DNA of 51,026 nucleotides, taken from NCBI GenBank assembly GCA_018335195.1, contig JAGXKN010000024.1, forward strand, positions 1 through 51,026, written 5' to 3'. The notes beneath the pieces were generated by a model. That model was not told where the DNA came from. It saw nothing but the letters and a program-made list of their open reading frames with translations, and made no database searches. Source of the DNA: Desulfobacterales bacterium. GTDB taxonomy: Bacteria; Desulfobacterota; Desulfobacteria; Desulfobacterales; Desulfosalsimonadaceae. The position numbers and the translations under genes were made by a program. Position 1 is the stretch's first letter. Each line of letters starts with the position of its first letter. Positions 44,346 to 51,026 of the stretch are shown in pieces.

Positions 44346-46440
44346 AGGCAACGGTCACAAACGTCAAACTGAGCGTTTTCATGCCGATTAAGGCCGCCGC
44401 GGTCCAAATCAGTCCGAAATAGGGCATCAGCACCACGCTGACTGCCAGGGTGCCCACGGCCGCCCCGATGAGATCTGCTGAAAACGCCCGGACAGCCGCT
44501 GGGTTTTCTCGGCCGCCCACGTGCAGCGCCACCGGAAACTGAATGCCGCAGGCCAGGGATACGATCCCGCCAAAAAGAAGGAAGGCAGATTCCGGCAGCA
44601 CATCCCCGGCAAACCAGAGTGCGGCCATAAATGCGGCCACGGCCGCGATCAGCACGATGTCTGTCAAGATAAACAGGCGGCGACCGATATTCCTGTGGTA
44701 TTCCCCGATCACGGCGCCGGGCAGCAGGCCTGCCAGAAATACGGTGACAATCAGTCCGATCTCAAAATAAATATATCCGAAAAAGACCTGAAATGCAAAT
44801 ATCACCAGTACTTCGCTGCCCATGGTCATGGCGCCGGTGGTAAACAACACGAATTCCTCGCTTCGGCTCCGCAGCAGGTAGAATGCCAGTCCCAGCGCGA
44901 GCAGACCCATAAACACTGCGGGCGTGCTTTCAAACTCGGCAAACCACTGGGAAAACATAATGCCCACCAGTCGGGGCACATAATCGGTATTAACCGGGGC
45001 GTCGGCCTGCAGCCGGGATTTTATCTGACGTATTCGATCGGGTGTGACATTGCCGGTATAATATCCCCGGACAAATTGTGTGGAAATGTTTTTTTCCGCC
45101 AAGCCGGCAGGGATGTTCGTATCAAGGGACCGGTCGGCGCACAGAAAATAGAGGCGCTGGCCGGGCAGCATGAGGATATCGGAAAAGTGCGCCGAGGCGG
45201 TCTGGTGCAAAATCGAGATCTTTTCTCCCTGGATCTCCGAGATGTAATTGCCCGGGTCGTTGGTATGGAATGAGAAAATCCCGTTGTCGGTCAGGTGACG
45301 GCGGGCTTCAGCGAAAAACCGGATGGTAAAAAACCGGTTGATCTGGAATGTTTCCGGCTCGGGCAGATTGACGAGAATGGCGTCGTATTGCTTGTCGCTG
45401 CCGGATAGAAAAAGGCGGGCATCCTGGTGAATCACGTTTAGCCCCGGGATCTTGCGGAGCATGTCATATTGAAACAGTGCCCGGGTAATGGCCGGATCAA
45501 TTTCCACGTAATCCACGGATGCGGGTTCGTATTTCCGGATCTGGCGCATCATGCCGCCTTCTGCGGAAACCAGTAGCACGTGCTCCACCGTGTCGAGCTG
45601 GGACAGGGGGTAATGCACGGATTCTTCGGCCTGGACCAGGTTCTGGTCTGAAAATACGGGCCTGCCGTCGAGAAACAGCGTATGCTGCCCTTGGTTTTTG
45701 AAGATCTCTACCCTGCCGTACCGGGACTCTTTGTAGTGCACAAGTTCGCCGACAGGCCTTTGAAGGGACGGCGTTTCTGTCCAGAGCATGGCGGTCAGAC
45801 CGGCGATGCCAACAGCCGCGGCCAGGCCGAGGGCCAGGCGGAAGCGCCGGCCCGGGGGGACCAGAAAAAAGGCGGAAGCCAGCAGGGCAGCATTCACGAT
45901 GACCAGGGCCTGCATGGGCGTGGCAAAAAAGACCAGCAGAAAGGAAAAAAGGGCCCCTCCGCTCATATCCCCGATGTTGTCCGCGATATAGATCCGGGTA
46001 CCGGAAAAGCCCGGCTCCAGGACCCGGGCGCAAAACAGGCTGTAGGGAAGCACAAAGCCCAGCAGCAGACAATAGGGTGCGATCGTGGCCAGAATATAGC
46101 CAAAGGTGGCGTAAAAACCAACCGCGCTTCCCGTAACAAACAGCACATCCCGCAAGACCCTGACCGCAAGCAGGGTCAGGGGGGAGAGCACGGCAAGCAG
46201 CATGGTCAACAGGGACAGCCGGGTGCGGTCCGGGGGCAGAATCCGGGAGCCTGCAAGTCCTGACGCCCATGTGCCAAAACCACCTATCACCAGCCAGGAA
46301 AACAGGATCAGGGCAATGACAAATTCATTGCCCTGGAATCTGGAGAGAAATTCGCGGATAATCAGCAACTGGCTGACCACCGAGGAGATCCCGGTGACAA
46401 CGACCAGCTGCAGGATTCTGCCCTCAGTCCCGCTCTTCAA
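44335..46440 (-). CDS. Membrane protein with spermidine-synthase-like domain
   Basis: A 701-residue protein. About seven helices at residues 8-215 and about six more at 495-695 flank a soluble Rossmann domain (about 230-450) related to polyamine synthases: FLDGRPVFSDQN, ESVHYPLSQLDTVEHVLLV, VDYVEIDPAI and HQDARLFL. Key positions differ from true spermidine synthases: the glycine-rich SAM loop reads SAEGGM, and the strand that normally ends in a catalytic Asp (VDxxDP) reads ILVNLPEPE. It is thus unlikely to make spermidine. The only start available is TTG 46440, overlapping the Memo-AMMECR1 stop. It is embedded between the AmmeMemoRadiSam genes. Confidence 0.85.
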   Translation of the reverse strand: MKSGTEGRILQLVVVTGISSVVSQLLIIREFLSRFQGNEFVIALILFSWLVIGGFGTWASGLAGSRILPPDRTRLSLLTMLLAVLSPLTLLAVRVLRDVLFVTGSAVGFYATFGYILATIAPYCLLLGFVLPYSLFCARVLEPGFSGTRIYIADNIGDMSGGALFSFLLVFFATPMQALVIVNAALLASAFFLVPPGRRFRLALGLAAAVGIAGLTAMLWTETPSLQRPVGELVHYKESRYGRVEIFKNQGQHTLFLDGRPVFSDQNLVQAEESVHYPLSQLDTVEHVLLVSAEGGMMRQIRKYEPASVDYVEIDPAITRALFQYDMLRKIPGLNVIHQDARLFLSGSDKQYDAILVNLPEPETFQINRFFTIRFFAEARRHLTDNGIFSFHTNDPGNYISEIQGEKISILHQTASAHFSDILMLPGQRLYFLCADRSLDTNIPAGLAEKNISTQFVRGYYTGNVTPDRIRQIKSRLQADAPVNTDYVPRLVGIMFSQWFAEFESTPAVFMGLLALGLAFYLLRSRSEEFVLFTTGAMTMGSEVLVIFAFQVFFGYIYFEIGLIVTVFLAGLLPGAVIGEYHRNIGRRLFILTDIVLIAAVAAFMAALWFAGDVLPESAFLLFGGIVSLACGIQFPVALHVGGRENPAAVRAFSADLIGAAVGTLAVSVVLMPYFGLIWTAAALIGMKTLSLTFVTVAYDT

Positions 46441-47920
46441 AATACTGGGCCTGGTAGGTAAAGACCTGCAAGTCGCCCTTTTCCCATGCGTCCGGCGGCA
46501 GTCCGGCTTTCATGCAGAGCTGCTGAAGAAAGGATTTTTTGTCCGGAAGCTGTTCCCAGACCTGCGGCAGGAAGGTGGCGCTGCGTGCGCCTTTTTGGAT
46601 GATGAGCCCGTCGACATGGGTGCGGATCTTGTCGAGCAGGTCTTGGGCATCCGTGTATTCAAGCGGCTGCGGCTCGGTGAGCAGGCTGACCTCGATCTGA
46701 ATTCTGGAGAATTCTTCCGGAGACAGGGGGCCAAACCGCGGGTCATTAAAAGCCGCATTTACGGCGTTGTCCCTGACCCCCTCTATTAGCGGTTTTTCAG
46801 GCACCAGGTTTCCGATACAGCCTCGAAGCTGGTCATTGATTTTCAGAGTGACAAAAGTGCCGCGGTTGGATTGGAAGACCGGGTCCCGGGTGGCGTCGTC
46901 TCCGACCGGTGAACCCCCGGTTTTCAGGCCCAGGCGATCTGCGATGCTTTTGCGGGCCACTTCCAGCAGCACCTCTCCTTTTTCCCTGCTGATTTCCTGG
47001 TTGTTTTCATGTTCACTCATACGGGCTTCTCCATAAAATGCGATGGTTGCGTAACCGACCACTTGATCGCGCCTGCCGGCGGTATCCCCGCTGTTGGCAT
47101 AATGCAGCAGCCGGGGATTCCATTGTTTCCCCCGCGCTATTTCCATGAGCACCAGAAGCGGTTTCCAGCCGCATGCGCGCCGCGGGTCGGCCCCAAGTTC
47201 TTCCGATTTCATGCCTGTGATGATCTCGATTGTCGTGCGATCCCGGGATAAGGCCTCTCTATATGGCAGGTAATGGGACAGGTCTGTACTGACAATGATC
47301 AGGGTGTTGCTGTCCACGACGGTTTCAAGTGCCCCGGCATAGGATTCGATCTCATTGTTTTTTCCGAGCACGATCGGAATAATTTCAAAATCCGAAAGCC
47401 ATGTCTGCAGGAACGGGAGGATCACTTCCACGGCGTGTTCGCGCCTATCCGAGGCCGCAACCGGGCGGAACATCTCATACTGCTTTCGAAGGCGCGCGGC
47501 ATCCGCGTGAAGGTCCACATTGCCAAGTGGTGTCCGGTAACTGTCCGCATCGCTGATGGCCCCTTTGGCAAAGCCCACCCGGTGGTCCGGAGCCATGATA
47601 ATGATTTTGGAAAATGATTGTCCTTCCAGGACCTGTGCGGCACGGGCTGCAACGGGTCCGGAATACCGGTAGCCGGCATGCGGCATGATCAGGGCTTTCA
47701 GGGGCCGATCCGGAAGGTCTTTCACCGGATCCTTACGTGCCTGCCGGCTCATCTGCTCGATAGTTTGGGCAAGTTCATCCGGGTCCGCCGGGTAAAACGT
47801 TCCTGCCACCGCGGGCTTGCGCACTTCTCCGGCCTGAACTCCGGGCGCCGGCGTCCCGGCAAGCCAGATTGCGAGCAACGAAAAAATTACCGTAATGTAT
47901 TTTGCGCTGCAGGCGGACAT
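46424..47920 (-). CDS. Memo-AMMECR1 fusion protein (AmmeMemoRadiSam proteins B and A)
   Basis: A 498-residue exported two-domain protein. Residues 1-30 form a Sec signal peptide with likely cleavage after VQA. The Memo domain (about 35-290) starts KPAVAGTFYPADPDEL and has metal-site candidates in MPHAGYRYSGP, APDHRVG and the SHYLPYREA region. The AMMECR1 domain (about 310-495) has the signature LRGCIGNLVPEKPL and DPRFGPLSPEEF. These are usually two proteins; here they are one chain, implying they act together. It heads the minus-strand cluster and has a sigma-70-like promoter. Function of both domains is not established. Confidence 0.9.
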   Translation of the reverse strand: MSACSAKYITVIFSLLAIWLAGTPAPGVQAGEVRKPAVAGTFYPADPDELAQTIEQMSRQARKDPVKDLPDRPLKALIMPHAGYRYSGPVAARAAQVLEGQSFSKIIIMAPDHRVGFAKGAISDADSYRTPLGNVDLHADAARLRKQYEMFRPVAASDRREHAVEVILPFLQTWLSDFEIIPIVLGKNNEIESYAGALETVVDSNTLIIVSTDLSHYLPYREALSRDRTTIEIITGMKSEELGADPRRACGWKPLLVLMEIARGKQWNPRLLHYANSGDTAGRRDQVVGYATIAFYGEARMSEHENNQEISREKGEVLLEVARKSIADRLGLKTGGSPVGDDATRDPVFQSNRGTFVTLKINDQLRGCIGNLVPEKPLIEGVRDNAVNAAFNDPRFGPLSPEEFSRIQIEVSLLTEPQPLEYTDAQDLLDKIRTHVDGLIIQKGARSATFLPQVWEQLPDKKSFLQQLCMKAGLPPDAWEKGDLQVFTYQAQYFEERD

Positions 47921-47972
47921 GGCGTTTAACGGATTTTTGTGTCACGGTATTAAAAATAACAATTATTTAAAA

Positions 47973-48001
47973 AATTTACATGGCTTTGCGGATCCTGTCA
48001 A
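47973..48001 (-). promoter_or_regulatory. Sigma-70 promoter of the AmmeMemoRadiSam cluster
   Basis: On the minus strand TTGACA (48001-47996) and TAAATT (47978-47973) are separated by 17 bases. The start near 47966 leaves a leader of about 45 bases before the ATG at 47920. The downstream region is AT-rich. Confidence 0.55.
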
Positions 48002-48447
48002 ACAGATAATCCTCAGGCTATCCCGGAACCGGGTCTACCCGGCTGACTTAACGTTCCATAAAACGGTTTATCTTTAAACTGTGGATTGATCGGCGGAAGC
48101 TTTCGATGGTCTGCACAGGGGTGAACGGCGGGGACTGTTTGTGAGATGCATTGAGCGCAGCAGCGGTCAGCATTCGAACAGATTGTCCCCGCCGGCCGCC
48201 CCCTGCGAAAATCGTTGAAGCCAGATGTTTTTTTGCAGGGCGCAACGGATTTGAAAACTAACAGCAACCAACCGGCTATTCGTTGGCTGAATCGGAAATT
48301 TTCCTTTCGATCCCGATTTGGATTTGGATTTGAATAGGGTGGGTATGCTTTGACTTGCAGGAATGCCTGTGCAAAATTCAGGGCTGTGCGCGGGTTATGG
48401 GGAGGTTTGGGAATTTATCGATAACTGGCAGCATAGCGGGAAAACGG
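48002..48447. other. Rest of the 527-base gap between divergent genes
   Basis: The gap 47921-48447 holds the cluster promoter (47973-48001), a short hairpin at about 48019-48049 (CCCGG/CCGGG flanked by TCAG/CTGA), the palindromic element copy B (48075-48230) and an unassigned stretch before the phosphoesterase. No protein-coding signal or RNA gene is recognised. Confidence 0.5.
48075..48230 (+). repeat. Imperfect-palindrome element, copy B
   Basis: Homologous to the minus-strand reading of 42311-42465. The core folds with GGGG, CGGCGGGGAC, TGTTTG and GATGC on the left, and GCAT, GAACA, GTCCCCGCCG and CCCCCTGC on the right, giving a long interrupted stem between about 48113 and 48205. A further inverted pair CCCTGC/GCAGGG lies at its right side. 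It is non-coding in all frames as far as can be judged. Confidence 0.75.
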
Positions 48448-49107
48448 ATGATTGTGATCGGACTCAGCGATATTCACGGCCAGACTGCTGCCATGGACCG
48501 GCTCGGGAAGATACTGCAGAAAGCCGACGTGGTGGTGCTTGCCGGTGATATCACCAATTTCGGAAACGCCCGGCACGCCGGGCGTGTGGTGGAATCCGTG
48601 CGGCGGTATGCCGGCTGCGTGCTGGGGGTGCCCGGAAACTGCGACTACCCGGGAGTGGCGGCCTATCTGGATCAGGAGGGCATGAATCTGCACGCAAAAT
48701 CCCGAGTAATTGTGGATATCGGTTTTGCGGGGCTGGGCGGGTCGCTTTTTACGCCTTTTCACACCCCGAACGAGCATTCCGAAACCGAGATCCGGCGCTT
48801 TTTATCCGGGGCCGCCGCAGGGTTGCCGGAAAACTTGCCTTTTGTGCTGGTAAGCCATCAACCGCCGATCAATACCAACTGCGACCGGATCCGTTCCGGA
48901 AAGCATGTCGGCAGCCGCGTGCTTTGGGAGTTTATCGAAACACGGCAGCCACTGGTCTGCATTACCGGGCATATCCACGAATCCGTGGACACGGACCGGA
49001 TCGGTGATACCATGATCATCAACCCTGGCCGGTTCGGGAAGGGCCGTTATGCATTTGTAGAGATCCGTGACGAAATAACGTTTGCGGAGGTCCGGTCGAT
49101 TGCCTGA
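48448..49107 (+). CDS. Metallophosphoesterase (calcineurin-like)
   Basis: A 219-residue single-domain phosphoesterase with the full set of dinuclear metal motifs: SDIHGQ, AGDITNFG, GNCD, LVSHQPP and TGHIHES. The substrate is not predictable; small members of this family act on cyclic nucleotides, nucleotides or protein phosphates. No export signal is seen. The frame is open from 48355, but the domain starts right at MIVIGLSDIHG, so ATG 48448 is chosen although its ribosome site is weak. It is convergent with the FmdB-type gene. Confidence 0.85.
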   Translation: MIVIGLSDIHGQTAAMDRLGKILQKADVVVLAGDITNFGNARHAGRVVESVRRYAGCVLGVPGNCDYPGVAAYLDQEGMNLHAKSRVIVDIGFAGLGGSLFTPFHTPNEHSETEIRRFLSGAAAGLPENLPFVLVSHQPPINTNCDRIRSGKHVGSRVLWEFIETRQPLVCITGHIHESVDTDRIGDTMIINPGRFGKGRYAFVEIRDEITFAEVRSIA

Positions 49108-49120
49108 AAAAGCGATTTTT

Positions 49121-49145
49121 GGCCCATTTTCAGCTTGAAGGGCCC
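49121..49145. terminator. Weak hairpin between convergent genes
   Basis: GGCCC and GGGCC flank a 14-base loop in the 22-base gap and the end of the FmdB-type gene. An AAAAA/TTTTT pair lies next to it at 49107-49120, so a transcript from either side would end with U-rich sequence. Confidence 0.3.
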
Positions 49146-49378
49146 GGGATGTCAATCGTGGAGCAGGTGTTGCCGGAACCGCAGTTCTTTGCAGTAATCG
49201 TGGGCGAAGCGCCTTTGTCAGAGCCCTTGGTGTAGCTGACCCGGCTTAACATCCGCTCCAGGGTTTCGCTGCCGCAGGCGCTGCATTTCATTTCCACTTT
49301 TTTGGATGCATCGCTTGATTTCACGATGATTTCCTGAATATTTCCGCACTGGGCGCATTTGAATTCATATATGGGCAT
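49130..49378 (-). CDS. FmdB-family zinc ribbon protein
   Basis: An 82-residue protein starting MPIYEFKCAQCGNIQE, the signature of the FmdB regulatory-protein family. Two CxxC pairs (CAQC and CSAC) form a zinc ribbon over residues 8-37. The tail is short, Gly/Ser/Lys rich and ends in an extra CGSGNTC. Family members are tied by name to formamidase regulation, but their true role is unclear. GGAA precedes the ATG. Confidence 0.88.
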   Translation of the reverse strand: MPIYEFKCAQCGNIQEIIVKSSDASKKVEMKCSACGSETLERMLSRVSYTKGSDKGASPTITAKNCGSGNTCSTIDIPGPSS

Positions 49379-49499
49379 GGTGAGGGTTCCTTTCCGGACC
49401 TGATTTTATTTTCCCGTTGCGTTAATTCGAAGCCGGAAAAGCATGCGGAAATGATCCGGCAACGATGAATATCACACAATTATCAATAAACATCGGGCG

Positions 49500-49529
49500 T
49501 GTCAATCCGCAGCGGATTTTCAATTGACA
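49500..49529. promoter_or_regulatory. Inverted repeat overlapping the -35 region of the MFS gene
   Basis: TGTCAAT (49500-49506) and ATTGACA (49523-49529) are perfect inverted copies with CCGCAGCGG between them. The right arm contains TTGACA, which with TATAGT at 49549-49554 (19-base spacing) could be the promoter of the transporter. An operator controlling the transporter is plausible. Confidence 0.45.
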
Positions 49530-49627
49530 ACCGCCAGCAGGCATACAATATAGTTCGGATATATTGCGTTGCGCCATCTTCTCAGGACCCCGAAGCCCGA
49601 AAATAACACCAGGAACCGGAAGCGTCC

Positions 49628-50812
49628 ATGCAGAACTCGATTCTCATCACAATCTTATCGGCCATATTTATCGCCCTGGTGGGCATTGGCATCATTGCGC
49701 CGGTGATGCCCATATATGCCACAGATCTGGGGGCGACGGGTTTTGACCTGGGCCTGATCGTGGCCGGGTTTTCCCTGAGTCGGGGCGTGCTGCAGCCTTT
49801 TATCGGCGGCCTTTCAGACCAGCACGGCAAAAAGCGTTTCATGGTGCTCGGGCTGCTGATATATTCGGTGATCGGTTATACATATACCCTGGCAACCGCC
49901 GTGGGGCACCTGATCGCGATCCGCATTCTCCACGGCATGGGCTCGGCAATGATCATTCCCATGGCCATGGCCTATATCGGTGACATGTCTCCTGAGGGAG
50001 AGGAGGGAAAGTACATGGGCATGCTCAATATCTCCCTTTTTGCCGGAATCGGCGGCGGGCCGGTGCTGGGCGGATTTTTCCTGGATCTTTGGGGCCAGAA
50101 TTCCGCCTTTTACGCCATGGCGGTTCTCAGCATCGTTTCCATGGCGCTTGTGGCCGCGCTTTTACCGAAACAGAAAAGCATCCGGATAAATGCCGACAAG
50201 GGATCGATGCTTGCCGTTTTCCGGCTGATGCTCAAAAGTTCCCGGGTGATGGGGATGCTGCTTTCCCGGATGGCCACCATGATTATCATGATTCCCTCTA
50301 TCGCGTTTCTGCCGATTCTTATGCAGAAGACCATGGGTGCCACCGGACTCGAGATCGGGCTGGTGGTGACATGCAGAACCCTTGTCAACGCGGTCATGCA
50401 GATCCCTTTCGGCAAATTGGCAGACCGCAGGCAAAAACACCTGCTGATTTTTGTCGGCTCCACCGTCATCAGCCTCGGCATGCTTCTTGTGCCGTCTGCC
50501 CCCAGTGTAGTCACACTCATGATCCTGTTTGCAATGATCGGTGTCGGAGAGGCAATTGTTTGGCCGAGCCTGGGGGCGCTGGCCACCGAGGAGGGTCGTA
50601 CTTACGGCCAAGGCTCCATGATGGGGGTGTTTAACATGTCCATGAGTGCCGGGCTTTTTGTCGGATCCATGGGGGTGGGCAGCCTCATGGATATATTTGG
50701 CATTGCCTGGGCCTTCTATTGCGTGGCTTTGATTCTTTTTGCCAGTACAGTCGCGGCAGTAATCATGATCGGGCCTTCGCCGATTCGAGTACAGGAAAAG
50801 ATCTCCTCGTAA
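49628..50812 (+). CDS. Major facilitator superfamily transporter
   Basis: Secondary transporter of the inner membrane, 394 residues with about 12 hydrophobic helices and a longer central loop near residues 180-195 (KQKSIRINADKGS). The conserved MFS loop motif after helix 2 appears as GGLSDQHGKKR, and its counterpart in the second half as GKLADRRQKH. It looks like a drug-efflux or metabolite-proton antiporter of the DHA1 type, but the substrate cannot be read from sequence. No partner gene lies within the window. Confidence 0.88.
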   Translation: MQNSILITILSAIFIALVGIGIIAPVMPIYATDLGATGFDLGLIVAGFSLSRGVLQPFIGGLSDQHGKKRFMVLGLLIYSVIGYTYTLATAVGHLIAIRILHGMGSAMIIPMAMAYIGDMSPEGEEGKYMGMLNISLFAGIGGGPVLGGFFLDLWGQNSAFYAMAVLSIVSMALVAALLPKQKSIRINADKGSMLAVFRLMLKSSRVMGMLLSRMATMIIMIPSIAFLPILMQKTMGATGLEIGLVVTCRTLVNAVMQIPFGKLADRRQKHLLIFVGSTVISLGMLLVPSAPSVVTLMILFAMIGVGEAIVWPSLGALATEEGRTYGQGSMMGVFNMSMSAGLFVGSMGVGSLMDIFGIAWAFYCVALILFASTVAAVIMIGPSPIRVQEKISS

Positions 50813-50878
50813 AAAGCCGTTTCTCCCGCCAGCGCGGTATTTTTGCAAAAAAGAAATCCGTAAGCACCTTGGCTGATC

Positions 50879-50952
50879 GGCGGCGCGAAAAAGGCGTTTC
50901 CTCGCTCCGGGAGCCTCAATTTTCGCTCGGAAACCCGCTTTTCCGCACCGCC
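50879..50952. repeat. Long imperfect hairpin downstream of the MFS gene
   Basis: GGCGGCGCGAAAAAGGCG with TTTCC is matched by an inverted GGAAACCCGCTTTTCCGCACC with GCC, differing at only a few positions. A small inner hairpin (GCTCCGGGAGC) sits in the loop. It lies in the 214-base right end of the window (50813-51026), which contains no supported gene. It may be a dispersed repeat; the window ends before its surroundings can be judged. Confidence 0.6.
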
Positions 50953-51026
50953 GTCAGGGCAACGAAGTGCAATTTCGAGAGAGCGGAAAAAAAGGACTTC
51001 CTTGGAGGTGTTGCAGACGGGTCCCT

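Noticed and set aside
47981-47990. GCAAAGCCA on the minus strand, resembling part of a c-di-GMP-I (GEMM) riboswitch
   Set aside because: The GGCAAACC part and the tetraloop-receptor elements are missing, and the bases fall in the 17-base spacer of a good sigma-70 promoter.
50716-50919. 67-codon minus-strand frame at the right edge
   Set aside because: It overlaps the end of the transporter antisense and has no ribosome site or recognisable sequence.

Overview
The window is a GC-rich, gene-dense stretch of a Gram-negative anaerobe, most likely a Desulfobacterota sulfate reducer of the Desulfobacterales type. The evidence is an LPS export and Kdo operon, a complete methylmalonyl-CoA route linked to a three-subunit diheme-type succinate dehydrogenase/fumarate reductase, a regulatory PTS next to rpoN, and AmmeMemoRadiSam genes. 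No dsr, apr or other sulfate-reduction gene lies in the window, so the taxonomic placement is inferred from gene content only.

Left part, 0-9.5 kb, minus strand. tRNA-Leu(GAG), secG, tpiA and gap lie beside a long envelope and nitrogen-PTS operon that reads kdsA-kdsC-lptC-lptA-lptB-rpoN-hpf-ptsN-rapZ-EIIA(Man). It couples Kdo synthesis and LPS transport to sigma-54 and regulatory phosphotransfer. Divergently at 9.8-15.6 kb (plus strand) are an M23 peptidase, lepB, pyrB, pyrC and a sigma-54-dependent response regulator. An ABC-F ATPase follows. A GNAT-nitrilase fusion gene converges on it, and a small membrane protein and an orphan GAF-GspE ATPase follow.

Centre, 22-36 kb, plus strand. This is a metabolic island: methylmalonyl-CoA epimerase, single-chain B12-dependent mutase, MeaB chaperone, a transcarboxylase (12S-type carboxyltransferase, a 74-residue accessory protein and a 5S-plus-biotin fusion), succinyl-CoA synthetase (sucCD) and sdhCAB. 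Together they interconvert propionyl-CoA plus oxaloacetate with methylmalonyl-CoA, succinyl-CoA, succinate and fumarate. A clear sigma-70 promoter with a perfect operator-like palindrome lies upstream of the first gene.

Right part, 36-51 kb. A five-repeat S1-domain protein, an (alpha/alpha)6-type glycosidase-like protein translationally coupled to a GT4 glycosyltransferase, and a radical SAM protein precede a minus-strand cluster at 42.6-47.9 kb: Memo-AMMECR1 fusion, membrane spermidine-synthase-like protein, AmmeMemoRadiSam radical SAM enzyme and 3D-domain lipoprotein. All four carry export or membrane signals, so this looks like an envelope-located version of the uncharacterised AmmeMemoRadiSam system. 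Two related imperfect-palindrome repeats in inverted orientation bracket the cluster. A phosphoesterase, an FmdB-type zinc ribbon and an MFS transporter complete the window.

Several families of dispersed hairpin repeats sit between genes (15.6, 22.6, 27.5, 31.2, 42.4, 48.1 and 50.9 kb). No CRISPR array, rRNA, intact transposase or prophage gene was found.
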